Positions 24,243-30,858 of a stretch of DNA of 64,000 nt are shown in pieces. The stretch is from JAIBJN01 sp963811635 (GTDB taxonomy: Bacteria; Actinomycetota; Thermoleophilia; Gaiellales; Gaiellaceae): assembly GCA_963811635.1 (NCBI GenBank), contig CAWESB010000020.1, forward strand, positions 7,845 to 71,844. Reading direction: 5' to 3'. A program made the position numbers and the translations under genes. The notes under the pieces were generated by a model. The model was not told where the DNA came from and ran no database searches. It saw nothing but the letters and a program-made list of their open reading frames with translations. Each line of letters opens with the position of its first letter. Positions within the stretch are counted from its first letter, which is position 1.

Positions 24243-24752
24243 ATGCGGAAGGTCTTTGGCGCCGGCGCCGTCTTGCTGCTGCTGCTTCTAGCGGTAGCCG
24301 GACTGGCGGCGGCCGGAGAGAACCGAAACTACTCGGTTCACTTGAACGGCGACACGGAGGTACCGGCGAACGCCTCGCTGGCGAACGGTCAGGCGATCTT
24401 CAAGCTGAGCGCAGACGGCACCTCGCTCGACTACATGCTGATCGTCGCCAACCTGGACAACCCCGTTGCGGCGCACATCCACGTCGGTCCGCCCGGCGTG
24501 AACGGGCCTGTGGTCGCGTTCCTCTTCGGCCCCGCTGCGCCTGCAGGTGGGACCGCGAACGGTGTAATCGCGGAGGGCACGATTACAGCGGCGAATCTCG
24601 TCGGGCCGCTTGCCGGTCAGCCGCTCTCGGCGCTGGTCGAGGCTCTGAACTCCGGCAACGCGTACGTCAACGTGCACACGAACGACGGCGTGCCCCCTGC
24701 CGGTACGGGCCCGGGCGATCTCCCGGGCGGGGAGATCCGCGGGAACTTCTAG
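24243..24752 (+). CDS. Secreted CHRD-domain protein
   Basis: 169 residues from ATG 24243, with an AAAGGGGAGA ribosome site at 24228-24237. An N-terminal signal peptide (leucine-rich core, cleavage near AAAGEN) precedes one CHRD domain with VHLNGDTEVPANA, AIFKLSADGTSLDYMLIVANL, AAHIHVGPPGVNGPVVAFLF, ALVEALNSGNAYVNVHTND and PGGEIRGNF. CHRD domains occur in chordin and in many secreted bacterial proteins; their bacterial role is not settled. It is a single gene ending in a hairpin terminator. Confidence 0.88.
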   Translation: MRKVFGAGAVLLLLLLAVAGLAAAGENRNYSVHLNGDTEVPANASLANGQAIFKLSADGTSLDYMLIVANLDNPVAAHIHVGPPGVNGPVVAFLFGPAAPAGGTANGVIAEGTITAANLVGPLAGQPLSALVEALNSGNAYVNVHTNDGVPPAGTGPGDLPGGEIRGNF

Positions 24753-26040
24753 GTTCCGGCTTCGAGGGCAAGTTGAGCGACGGGGGCGGGCGTCCGGTCC
24801 GCCCCCGTTCTCTCCTTGAGAGCTCCATGAACGCGCTTGCTCCCGCGCTCCGGGACACTTTCGGTCGTCCACTGCGGCCAGCGGCCGCCAACAGCGATTC
24901 GGGAGGCTCGACATGGATCCGTTCATCGGTGAGATCCGACTCGTTCCCTTCAACTTCGCTCCCCGAGGCTGGGCGATCTGCGCGGGGCAACTGTTGCCGA
25001 TCAACCAGAACCAGGCGCTCTTCGCTCTGCTCGGGACGACATATGGCGGAGACGGACGGACGACGTTCGCCCTCCCTGACCTGCGCGGACGTATTCCGAT
25101 CGGCGCCGGCCAGCCCCCCGCCGGATCGAGCTACCCGCTCGGCGCGACGGGCGGGCAGGAGACGGTCGAGCTGACGACGCGCCAGCTCCCAGGACACGCC
25201 CACGCCGTCCACGCGAGCAGCGCTGCCAGCACGACGAAGAACCCGGCGACGGCGTTCCCGGCTGGCGGAGGCGCGTACGCCGCGGAGCGAAACGTCCGTA
25301 TGAAAGCGGCGATGATCGGCCGGACGGGCGGCGGCGAGGGGCACGAGAACCGGCAGCCCTATCTGAGCCTGAACTACATCATTGCGCTCCAGGGGATCTT
25401 CCCCGCGCAGAGCTGATCCGTGGTCTAGCTTACGCGCGCTTCCGAAGCCTCGGCGATGTCGGGCGGCGGCGACGGCTTCGAGACGCGAGTTCACTCCGAG
25501 GGCTCGCAGCAGATGGCGTACATGGTTCCGAACCGTCTCCGCGCTCAGGTGGAGCTCCTGCGCGATCTGCTTCGTCGAGCGTCCCTGCTCGAGGAGACGC
25601 AGCACCTCGGCCTGACGGGGCGTCAGGTGCGCGGGCGGCGTGCTCGCCTCCTCGTCGAGCGGGCCGGTCAGAAGCCCGAAGACGCCGACCACGCGCTCGC
25701 CGCCCATCAGCGGCACGGCGCTGACCTCCAGCGCGACGCGGGTTCCGTCGGTCGAGACGAAGACCCCGCTCGTCTCGGTCGCCGCGGTCGTGCCGAGCAC
25801 CTTGCGGGCGAAGAGCTCCCGCGCCCGCGCCCGATCCTCAGGGCCGACAACCGACGTGAAGTGCCGGCCGCGGACGTCGCCGAGGAGGCGCTCGGCCGCA
25901 GGGTTGATCCACTGGACGACCCCGGCCGTGTCGAGGACGTAGCTCGGGACGGGTATGTCGGCGAGCGCCTGCTCGACGTCGCCGCCGACCGCCAGCCCGC
26001 CAGCCGTTGGAGCCATCCCGACAGTGTGATCGACCGACAA
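24667..26040 (-). CDS. PAS-LuxR type transcriptional regulator (C-terminus uncertain)
   Basis: The first 205 residues are convincing: a PAS domain (about 20-130; PSYVLDTAGVVQWINPAAERLLG, VGPEDRARARELF) and a LuxR helix-turn-helix (LTPRQAEVLRLLEQGRSTKQIAQELHLSAETV as a continuous block from about 145). Such proteins sense a signal through PAS and bind DNA as response regulators do. After about 25430 the frame has no stop and continues antisense through the collar gene to 24667, adding about 250 low-complexity residues. Both other minus frames stop at 25424-25432, so the native end is probably there and a small frameshift is likely. ATG 26040 or 26016 may start it. Confidence 0.65.
   Translation of the reverse strand: MSVDHTVGMAPTAGGLAVGGDVEQALADIPVPSYVLDTAGVVQWINPAAERLLGDVRGRHFTSVVGPEDRARARELFARKVLGTTAATETSGVFVSTDGTRVALEVSAVPLMGGERVVGVFGLLTGPLDEEASTPPAHLTPRQAEVLRLLEQGRSTKQIAQELHLSAETVRNHVRHLLRALGVNSRLEAVAAARHRRGFGSARKLDHGSALRGEDPLERNDVVQAQIGLPVLVPLAAARPADHRRFHTDVSLRGVRASASRERRRRVLRRAGSAARVDGVGVSWELARRQLDRLLPARRAERVARSGGGLAGADRNTSAQVREGERRPSVSAICRPEQSEERLVLVDRQQLPRADRPASGSEVEGNESDLTDERIHVEPPESLLAAAGRSGRPKVSRSAGASAFMELSRRERGRTGRPPPSLNLPSKPEPRSSRGSPRPGDRPGPYRQGARRRSCAR
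24780..24808 (+). terminator. Terminator of the CHRD gene
   Basis: ACGGGGGCGG (24780-24789) and CCGCCCCCGT (24799-24808) form a perfect 10-bp stem with a 9-base loop, followed by a pyrimidine-rich run. Confidence 0.75.
24913..25416 (+). CDS. Phage tail-collar domain protein (microcystin-dependent-protein type)
   Basis: 167 residues from ATG 24913 with GGGAGG just upstream. The tail-collar pattern is complete: FIGEIRLVPFNFAPRGWAICAGQLLPI, NQALFALLGTTYGGDGRTTFALPDLRGR, and the C-terminal QPYLSLNYIIALQGIFP. Related proteins occur as short stand-alone bacterial genes, often duplicated, in addition to phage tails. No other phage genes are adjacent, so it is probably a chromosomal collar protein. 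A long antisense frame of the PAS-LuxR gene runs across it. Confidence 0.85.
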   Translation: MDPFIGEIRLVPFNFAPRGWAICAGQLLPINQNQALFALLGTTYGGDGRTTFALPDLRGRIPIGAGQPPAGSSYPLGATGGQETVELTTRQLPGHAHAVHASSAASTTKNPATAFPAGGGAYAAERNVRMKAAMIGRTGGGEGHENRQPYLSLNYIIALQGIFPAQS

Positions 26041-26061
26041 TGGTCTGTCACGTATCGCGGA

Positions 26062-26097
26062 AACGCGAAGGGCGCCGTCGCCGGCACCCTTCGCGTT
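26062..26097 (-). terminator. Terminator of the secreted hypothetical gene
   Basis: AACGCGAAGGG (26062-26072) and CCCTTCGCGTT (26087-26097) form a perfect 11-bp stem that can extend inward with one G-T wobble. It lies 31 bp beyond the minus-strand stop at 26129 and upstream of the PAS-LuxR gene. Confidence 0.75.
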
Positions 26098-26128
26098 CGT
26101 GTGGAGCTGGTGTTGCGCTAGTTGTGGA

Positions 26129-26665
26129 TCAGCCGACCTGCTGGTAGATCTGGTTCACCGGGATGCTGGCACCGGGCACGCAGAGCGCCCAGACCTTGAT
26201 CTTCTCGGGAGCCTTGTCCGGGGTCGCTCCGGCGTTGCCGCCGAACTGGACGATCCAGCCGTCGAGGCGACCCGGCTTCGGGGCATTCGTGCCCCAGTCC
26301 ATGCGACCGGGGAACGAGGACGACACCGGGGTGTTGCGGCTGTTCGCGCCCTCATCGAGGCCGAGCACCTGCACGCCACCGGAGATGGCGACGTAGTCGG
26401 TCTTCGTGGCGTCGCACGCCACGGTGGCGATGGCCCCCTCGTTGGTGTCGCCCGCGTTGTAGAACGCGGTCGCGTAGAACGCGCCGGTCAGCCCGGGCTT
26501 GCCCTTGAGCGCCGTGCGCGCGTTGGACGAGAGATCGGAGAGCGCGATGGCGCCGCTCTTGATCTGGCTGGACGACGTGATCAGGTAGTGGTTGGCAGCG
26601 AATGCGCCGGATGTGACCGCGAGCACTGCAATGAGCGCGGCGATCACGGTGATTCCCTTTTTCAC
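26129..26665 (-). CDS. Secreted hypothetical protein
   Basis: 178 residues from GTG 26665, preceded by GAGAGGGGAA about 5 bases upstream. The signal peptide is MKKGITVIAALIAVLAVTSG, with cleavage near AFA-ANHY. The mature part begins ITSSSQIKSGAIALSDLSS, a short repeat-like linker region seen in many actinobacterial exported proteins, and has two Cys (VACDAT and ALCVPG) that could form a disulfide. No catalytic motif was recognised. It lies immediately outside the left end of the island. Confidence 0.75.
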   Translation of the reverse strand: MKKGITVIAALIAVLAVTSGAFAANHYLITSSSQIKSGAIALSDLSSNARTALKGKPGLTGAFYATAFYNAGDTNEGAIATVACDATKTDYVAISGGVQVLGLDEGANSRNTPVSSSFPGRMDWGTNAPKPGRLDGWIVQFGGNAGATPDKAPEKIKVWALCVPGASIPVNQIYQQVG

Positions 26666-26734
26666 GATGGTTCCCCTCTCTATCCCCAGGCCCTCACAGC
26701 GACTGATCGGGTCAGTTCTCTGGCGAGAGCGAAG

Positions 26735-26788
26735 CGAGCCCCGTCGTCCGCTTCCTTCTCGAAACCGCGACCCTTGGCTTGGGAAGCC
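26735..26788. other. attL: tRNA-Gly 3' remnant with a 27-bp internal inversion
   Basis: Positions 26758-26788 repeat 33662-33692 of the tRNA-Gly gene in the same orientation (31 bp, one mismatch). The preceding 26735-26761 segment, bounded by CGAG and CTCG, is the reverse complement of what should follow. If that 27-bp segment is turned round, the repeat grows to 47 bp with one mismatch and covers the tRNA 3' half. This is the left attachment site of an integrated element whose tRNA remnant has suffered a micro-inversion at short inverted repeats. Confidence 0.75.
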
Positions 26789-26912
26789 GCGAAGACCCGT
26801 GTGCGTCTCAGCGACGTTCGACGACAACCGGCCCGGAACGCCACAGCCCATGCGGGATCGCTGCCATCCGGGCCTAGCAACCATGCCGATCCCGAATCCG
26901 GGATCGCGGCGA

Positions 26913-26935
26913 CGTTCTTGCGTTGTTCTTGCGTC
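26913..26935 (+). repeat. Left copy of paired integrase arm-type repeat
   Basis: Two near-identical 11-bp units in tandem (TTCTTGCGTTG then TTCTTGCGTCA). The 23-bp block recurs with one mismatch at 33560-33582, so one copy lies inside each end of the island in the same orientation. Arm-type integrase sites are often such paired short repeats; this role is inferred. Confidence 0.5.
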
Positions 26936-27062
26936 AAGACTCCCGCCGGCCTCGTCGGGTTTCTAACGCAGGCTGACCGAGAAATGTCTACGGGCGGACT
27001 TCGGGCACGAAGCCCGGGGCGAACCAGTCCTCCGGCGAGCCCGTCCCCGCCCTGCACCCTTC

Positions 27063-27085
27063 AGGCCGAGGCGCGGGCCGCAAGG
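27063..27085 (+). repeat. Dispersed island repeat, family A, copy 1
   Basis: The core GCGCGGGCCGCAAGG preceded by AGGCCG is shared with 29501-29522 and 31654-31676. This copy lacks the CCTAGGAC-type continuation seen at the other two. Confidence 0.5.
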
Positions 27086-27248
27086 AATTCCCTAAGACGA
27101 CCCCAGTCGAATACGCCAAGTGGCGAAAAGCCACCCGCGGCCACGACTCCCCAAGGCCCGGGCGATTAGCTGAACCCGACCGGCTGCACCCCTGCCCGGC
27201 CCGAACTCGAGCCTAAGGCGCAGTCGCGCCGGCGACAAGATGGCCGTT

Positions 27249-27491
27249 TCAGACTCCCCGCGCCTCGCTGGCCCGCCGCTCCGGGCTCGGATCAAGACCC
27301 ATCAGAGCCGGGTCTATTGGATCTCCCATTGCCCACTTCTCTCGCTGTCCAACTTCTGACTCGGTGAGGCAGTCGTCGCAGACCAAGCTCCTGTAGACCA
27401 AGGTGACGCGCTCCCCCGTGGCCTCCGTGAAACTGCGATGCCACTCGGCTACCAGCTCGAACTCTTCGTCGCATCGGACGCAGGTCGCCAT
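27249..27491 (-). CDS. Small zinc-ribbon protein
   Basis: 80 residues from ATG 27491, with GGAGGGGG about 6 bases upstream. Two Cys pairs, CVRC (residues 4-7) and CDDC (about 41-44), frame a beta-rich segment (ERVTLVYRSLVCDDC), giving a probable single zinc-binding knuckle. The tail is acidic and Pro-containing. It lies near the left end of the island and is divergent from the coiled-coil gene. No enzymatic motif; a DNA- or protein-binding role is possible. Confidence 0.65.
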   Translation of the reverse strand: MATCVRCDEEFELVAEWHRSFTEATGERVTLVYRSLVCDDCLTESEVGQREKWAMGDPIDPALMGLDPSPERRASEARGV

Positions 27492-27677
27492 CGTAGTCCC
27501 CCTCCGGTCGATGAACAGGGAACCTAGCGCGGACGCTAACCCAGTCGGAGCGGCTGGGGGTTCCCGTCTGGTGACTGTGCGGAAAGAGGGCGGTGGAAAG
27601 CGTCTGCAAGATCGAGGCGGGTTTGGCATCACGGATCGCGGATCGAGCGGGTGGTGACCCAACGATTGGAGGACACC

Positions 27678-28118
27678 ATGACCGTCGCCGACGAGACCAC
27701 CGTCGCCGAGAGAATGTCGAAGCTTTCGGCGCGGGCGAAAAAGGCCGAGGAACGGGCCGCCGCAGCCCGCAACCAGGCGAAGGCCGACGTTCAGAAGTCT
27801 GCAGACGAGGCGAGGGCGGAGGCACAGGCGCAGGCCGACCGACTGCGCGACACCGCCGGCGCGACCGAGGCCAGGATCTCTGCATCGTGGAACGACCTGC
27901 AGAGCTCATGGGATGACCACATCGCCAAGGTGCGCCAGAACATCGACGCCAAGAAGGCCGAGCTCGACGCCAAGAGCGCAGAGAGAGACGCCGACATCGC
28001 CGAAGAGGACGCGCTGTTCGCGATCGACTACGCGTACGCGACGATCGAGGAGGCCGAATACGCCGTGCTCGACGCCGTGCTCGCGAGGATGGACGCCGAC
28101 GAGCTCGCTGAGAAATAG
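27678..28118 (+). CDS. Coiled-coil cytoplasmic protein
   Basis: 146 residues from ATG 27678, preceded by GGAGG at 27668-27672. Ala/Glu/Lys/Asp-rich and helical throughout (KKAEERAAAARNQAKADVQK, AKKAELDAKSAERDADIAEE). One Trp pair (ASWNDLQSSWDDH) near the centre may mark a bend. The C-terminal third (FAIDYAYATIEEAEYAVLDA) is less charged. It resembles small stress- or phasin-like helical proteins, but no family was recognised with confidence. Confidence 0.65.
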   Translation: MTVADETTVAERMSKLSARAKKAEERAAAARNQAKADVQKSADEARAEAQAQADRLRDTAGATEARISASWNDLQSSWDDHIAKVRQNIDAKKAELDAKSAERDADIAEEDALFAIDYAYATIEEAEYAVLDAVLARMDADELAEK

Positions 28119-28124
28119 CCCGTA

Positions 28125-28152
28125 ACACAACGGGTGGACTCCCGTGCTGTGT
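28125..28152 (+). terminator. Possible terminator after the coiled-coil gene
   Basis: ACACA-A-CGGG (28125-28134) pairs with CCCG-TGC-TGTGT (28141-28152), a bulged stem six bases after the stop codon. No T run follows. Confidence 0.35.
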
Positions 28153-28333
28153 CACGGCCTAATGCCCGTGAGCCAATCCGATGCGGCGGGACACAGCCCT
28201 CCGGTGGCCGCATCCGGCGGGTGGCGCGCCCAGACCCCCGTCGGCGCCCGGTACTCCCTTTGCCCAGGACGGCCCTGCCCACGCCCCGGCGAGATGAGGC
28301 TAAGAGGCGGGGAGCCCCGGTCGAGCTGACGAA

Positions 28334-28549
28334 TCAAACGCCCGGCGGTGAGGACTGATCCAGAGGCGAGGTATAGATGGCCATGAACCCGCAGTGAGAA
28401 CACGCGAACCCGTGAGCGTCATGATGATCGCTGCCGATCAGCTCATGAGCCGTTGGTGGAGCTGCAAGGAGTAGGGCGATTGGCTCGCGCCAGGCCTTCC
28501 GCCCGCACATGGGGCATGGTCGGAGTTGGTCTACGGTACGGTCGTCCAT
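28334..28549 (-). CDS. Small zinc-ribbon protein
   Basis: 71 residues from ATG 28549. Two Cys pairs, CPMC (about residues 11-14) and CSHC (about 49-52), and an intervening HDAHGF segment form a zinc ribbon like those in restriction alleviation/Lar-type or other short DNA-associated proteins. The ribosome site is weak. A second small zinc-ribbon gene lies at the island's left end. Function unknown. Confidence 0.5.
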   Translation of the reverse strand: MDDRTVDQLRPCPMCGRKAWREPIALLLAAPPTAHELIGSDHHDAHGFACSHCGFMAIYTSPLDQSSPPGV

Positions 28550-28598
28550 CGCCCGCAGTTTAGAGTCCGGCCGTCGGCCCCCGGATGCTTGTGGAGCA

Positions 28599-28661
28599 GG
28601 TGTCGGCCCGGCGAGGAGAAAGGCGGTGCCGCAGTCCGCCGGGGGGCGCTGAGCCGACACC
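28599..28661. repeat. Inverted repeat
   Basis: GGTGTCGGC (28599-28607) and GCCGACACC (28653-28661) are perfect 9-bp complements with a 45-base GC-rich interior. Confidence 0.5.
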
Positions 28662-28957
28662 CGCACGTCTCAAGTCCCACGTCGGGCATGAGCGATGGGA
28701 CTTGGCGACGGTAACTCAGCTGTAATGGTCGCTGTGTTTCGATCCGGTAAAGGTTCTGTGACGGGGCAGGTGCCGATGTCTGATCTCCTTCGGCCAAGCT
28801 AGACGAAGGCAAACAACAAGCCTTCGTCGTTCTCGTCGCGTTCAACGGCTTCCGTCCCGCAGCGGGCTCTGCGCGGCGTGAGGGGGCCGCCAAGCGGGAG
28901 CCGCTGCCTGCCACTGCAAGCCTTGACCTGCTGCGGCCCGTGTGAGACAAGGGTGTC

Positions 28958-29030
28958 GACTCTCGCACCCCTCGAGAGTCAGAGGGGAAGCCCAGCGTCT
29001 TGGCCTGCCTACACGTTGGGCTTCCCCTCT
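28958..29030. repeat. Two adjacent perfect hairpins (possible structured RNA)
   Basis: GACTCTCG (28958-28965) pairs with CGAGAGTC (28973-28980). Immediately next, AGAGGGGAAGCCCA (28981-28994) pairs perfectly with TGGGCTTCCCCTCT (29017-29030) over 14 bp, with a 22-base loop. No T tract follows on either strand, so simple termination does not explain them. Confidence 0.6.
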
Positions 29031-29060
29031 CTAAACGGAGTGAGTCGGTCAGGCGGCGCG

Positions 29061-29075
29061 GTTGCCTAGATGGCC
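29061..29075 (+). repeat. Dispersed island repeat, family B, copy 1
   Basis: GTTGCCTAGATGGCC recurs at 30505 (direct) and 29600-29613 (inverted), and with two changes at 31737. The longer context GGCGGCGCGGNTGCCTAGATG is shared by copies 29052 and 31730. Confidence 0.55.
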
Positions 29076-29185
29076 GATACGGCCGCGGCCCGCTGGCCGC
29101 GTTACCTCGTCGGCGCGGGCTCGAGCGGCGGCGCTTGTTCAGTGGGCGAACTAGCAAGGCGACGCAGGAGCGATGAAGTCCACCT

Positions 29186-29271
29186 GGAAAGGACTGGGCG
29201 GCGGGTGTCCTCCATGCCCTGTCGAGTGCCGCAGTCGGCAGGCTTGCTGTTTGGTCGACACCCGCCTTTCC
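29186..29271. repeat. Long imperfect inverted repeat
   Basis: GGAAA (29186-29190) and GGCGGGTGTC (29200-29209) pair with GACACCCGCC (29257-29266) and TTTCC (29267-29271). The 10-bp core is perfect and the loop is 47 bases. Confidence 0.45.
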
Positions 29272-29319
29272 GCCTTGAAGCTTCGCCGGCGAGCAGGCTG
29301 GGTTAGGGTTGCGCCGGTC

Positions 29320-29476
29320 GTGCATGAGTTCACGATCCGCATCGAGACGCCACAGGGCACCGAGTGCGACGGGGAGATGGCCACAGGTGGATGAGGCCAT
29401 CTACGTCTCCCACCCTGTGATCGTGGCCGAACTCATCGAGACGGCGGCGTCCGAGGTGAGATCGGCCGTCCACTAA
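29320..29476 (+). pseudogene. Possible frameshifted small gene
   Basis: A GTG at 29320 opens VHEFTIRIETPQGTECDGEM, a protein-like beta-rich stretch that stops at 29394. The overlapping frame continues as VDEAIYVSHPVIVAELIETA and ends SEVRSAVH at 29476, also protein-like. Together they look like one short protein broken by a frameshift. No family was recognised. Confidence 0.3.
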
Positions 29477-29500
29477 AGGGCGGTAGCTGCCCCACTTGAA

Positions 29501-29550
29501 AGGCCGGGCGCGGGCCGCAAGGTGCCCTAGGACGGCCCTACCCGCCCGGC
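29501..29550 (+). repeat. Dispersed island repeat, family A, copy 2
   Basis: The GCGCGGGCCGCAAGG core is followed by CCTAGGACGGCCCTACCCG, which resembles 31677-31703 and a partial copy at 28265-28285 (AGGACGGCCCTGCCCACGCC). Confidence 0.5.
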
Positions 29551-29599
29551 AAGAGTCAACCTACGGCGCCGCCGCGCCTTGCGGGCGTGGGCCGAAAGT

Positions 29600-29613
29600 G
29601 CCATCTAGGCAAC
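29600..29613 (-). repeat. Dispersed island repeat, family B, inverted copy
   Basis: GCCATCTAGGCAAC is the exact reverse complement of the GTTGCCTAGATGGC core. Confidence 0.5.
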
Positions 29614-29749
29614 GCTGGGGAAGAGCGTAAGGTCGAGCCGCCGAGGCGCGGGCGACGGGTACCTCCTGACGCGGAGCAACCGCGCCCCGGCTCTTACTTG
29701 TTGATCGTGGACGGCGCGAAAACGAGCGCCCGGTGGAGCGAGCGTGCGG

Positions 29750-29830
29750 CTAGTTCAAGCGTCCGCGACCAAAGTAGCCGAGGACGGCCAGCACGGCGAT
29801 GACGAGAAGAACGATCAGTAGCCAAGACAC
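29750..29830 (-). CDS. 26-residue single-helix membrane protein
   Basis: GTG 29830 follows a GAAAGG ribosome site by about six bases and reads 26 codons to TAG 29750. The product is almost one transmembrane helix: MSWLLIVLLVIAVLAVLGYF followed by GRGRLN. Very short hydrophobic proteins ending in a glycine/arginine tail are common in actinobacteria. It lies 23 bp downstream of the STAS gene on the same strand and is probably cotranscribed. Confidence 0.5.
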   Translation of the reverse strand: MSWLLIVLLVIAVLAVLGYFGRGRLN

Positions 29831-29853
29831 ATTGAGCCTTTCGTTAGGGCTTC

Positions 29854-30312
29854 TTAACTACCCGATCGGGCGGCTTCGCAAACTGCTGGCCGATCGCGGC
29901 GATGCGCTCGTTGATCCGACGAAGGAGCACTCGGCGGCTCTCTCGTCCTCACGCCGACTAGGTCACCTGACGCCTCTGCCAGCGCGGCGGCCCGCGTCGG
30001 GTGGATGGCGAAAATGCGGTCGAGTCCCGTGACCTCGAACACCTTCCGGACATGCGGATCGGCGGCGACGAGCGCGATGCCCCGGGCGCCATTTAGGCGT
30101 CGCCTCGCCCTCAGTAGAACCCCGAGCGCAGTCGCGTCGATGAAGCGGCAGTCCGTCAGATCGATCAGCACGCCTGTTGCCCCGTTTTCGACCCCAGGCA
30201 GCAACTCCCGCTCGAAGGCGGGCGCCGTGAAGAGGTCGATCTCGCCGTCGACCGCCAAAACGAACATGCCGCCGTCGACGGTCTCGGCCGCAAGCTTTAG
30301 TTCCTTGAACAT
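29854..30312 (-). CDS. STAS-domain protein (anti-sigma factor antagonist type)
   Basis: 152 residues from ATG 30312, with GGGGAGGG upstream. The STAS domain covers about residues 5-110: GGMFVLAVDGEIDLFTAPAFE, GVLIDLTDCRFIDATALGVL and the C-terminal ALVAADPHVRKVFEVTGLDRIF. The usual phosphorylated Ser region (DSSG) reads DATA, so a Thr may take its place. A 40-residue Arg/Ser/Pro-rich tail follows. Such proteins release sigma factors from anti-sigma kinases; no partner kinase is nearby. Tandem 31-bp repeats lie in its upstream region. Confidence 0.82.
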   Translation of the reverse strand: MFKELKLAAETVDGGMFVLAVDGEIDLFTAPAFERELLPGVENGATGVLIDLTDCRFIDATALGVLLRARRRLNGARGIALVAADPHVRKVFEVTGLDRIFAIHPTRAAALAEASGDLVGVRTREPPSAPSSDQRAHRRDRPAVCEAARSGS

Positions 30313-30362
30313 GTAACCCTCCCCAGCTGAAGCCACTCCGGCCAGGCTCTACGGCCGACATC

Positions 30363-30424
30363 TCCGACCATTTGCTGAGGACGGATACTCGCATCCGACC
30401 ATTTGCTGGAGACGGATGCTCACG
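30363..30424. repeat. 31-bp tandem direct repeat upstream of STAS gene
   Basis: Unit 1 (30363-30393) and unit 2 (30394-30424) both begin TCCGACCATTTGCTG and continue GACGGAT with only a few changes. They end about 50 bp upstream of the STAS start and could be paired operators. Confidence 0.65.
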
Positions 30425-30504
30425 CTGGAGCCGTTGGTGGACTCCCGCCCAGCCAGTCTAGCGCTGGACTCGCTCATTCGGTAGCGCTCCGGGCGTCGCA
30501 GGGG

Positions 30505-30520
30505 GTTGCCTAGATGGCCG
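30505..30520 (+). repeat. Dispersed island repeat, family B, copy 2
   Basis: GTTGCCTAGATGGCCG, identical in its core to 29061-29075. Confidence 0.5.
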
Positions 30521-30633
30521 TTTGAGACGGGCAGCGGCGAGCGAACGCCGCCCATGACGGGTATCCACTAGCGAGAACCGACCGGGCCGCGGATAGACTC
30601 GCGCCGCACAGCGTCTAGGAGGAGGTGCGAGTC

Positions 30634-30858
30634 ATGGCTACCCATACCCTTGTGTACTTCTCCGGAGGGTCCTCTCTGCTCCTGCGCGAATCGTTGAAGG
30701 AGGTTACAAGCCAGTTCACGGAAGGCACCACCGCCGCCATGCTCACCTACATGGGCGGCGGGAAAGGCGACCTCGAGGTCGCCGTCTTCCGCGACAACAT
30801 CACGCACATGTTTCCGGCCGACTCGGCTGGACAGCTAGCGTTTGCACCGCTGGCGTAG
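30634..30858 (+). CDS. Hypothetical small protein
   Basis: 74 residues from ATG 30634, preceded by a very strong AGGAGGAGG at 30617-30625 (8-base spacing). The protein looks globular: HTLVYFSGGSSLLLRESLKE, then TAAMLTYMGGGKGDLEVAVFR and NITHMFPAD. No domain was recognised. The ribosome site makes this a likely real gene of the island. Confidence 0.65.
   Translation: MATHTLVYFSGGSSLLLRESLKEVTSQFTEGTTAAMLTYMGGGKGDLEVAVFRDNITHMFPADSAGQLAFAPLA

Larger units (their letters stand above)
26789..27248. other. Non-coding left end of the island
   Basis: About 460 bp with no credible gene. It holds the tandem motif at 26913-26935 that matches the right end of the island, and the first copy of the dispersed GGCGCGGGCCGCAAGG element at 27063-27085. 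Frames here lack ribosome sites and protein-like composition. Confidence 0.6.
28550..29319. other. Gene-poor interior of the island with hairpins and repeats
   Basis: About 770 bp in which open frames lack ribosome sites and protein-like composition. It holds inverted repeats at 28599-28661, 28958-28980, 28981-29030 and 29186-29271 and one copy of the GTTGCCTAGATGGC element at 29061. It may encode structured RNA, or be a decayed remnant. Confidence 0.55.
30313..30633. other. Intergenic region between divergent STAS gene and small gene
   Basis: About 320 bp without a gene. It holds the 31-bp tandem repeats at 30363-30424 and a family B repeat at 30505-30520. Confidence 0.5.

Noticed and set aside
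24913..25416. Tail-collar gene as a sign of a prophage
   Set aside because: No capsid, portal, terminase or lysis genes are nearby, and stand-alone collar proteins are common in bacterial chromosomes.
26735..26788. A second full tRNA gene at the left end of the island
   Set aside because: Only the 3' half matches, and part of it is inverted; there is no acceptor or D arm.
28531..29400. 289-codon minus frame in the gene-poor island region
   Set aside because: Composition is random, it lacks a ribosome site and it crosses several hairpins and repeats.
29587..29802. 71-codon plus frame
   Set aside because: Low-complexity Arg/Pro/Ser product without a ribosome site; opposite the better-supported 26-residue membrane gene.
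30363..30424. Tandem 31-bp repeats as a possible CRISPR array
   Set aside because: Only two units with no spacer between them and no cas genes nearby.
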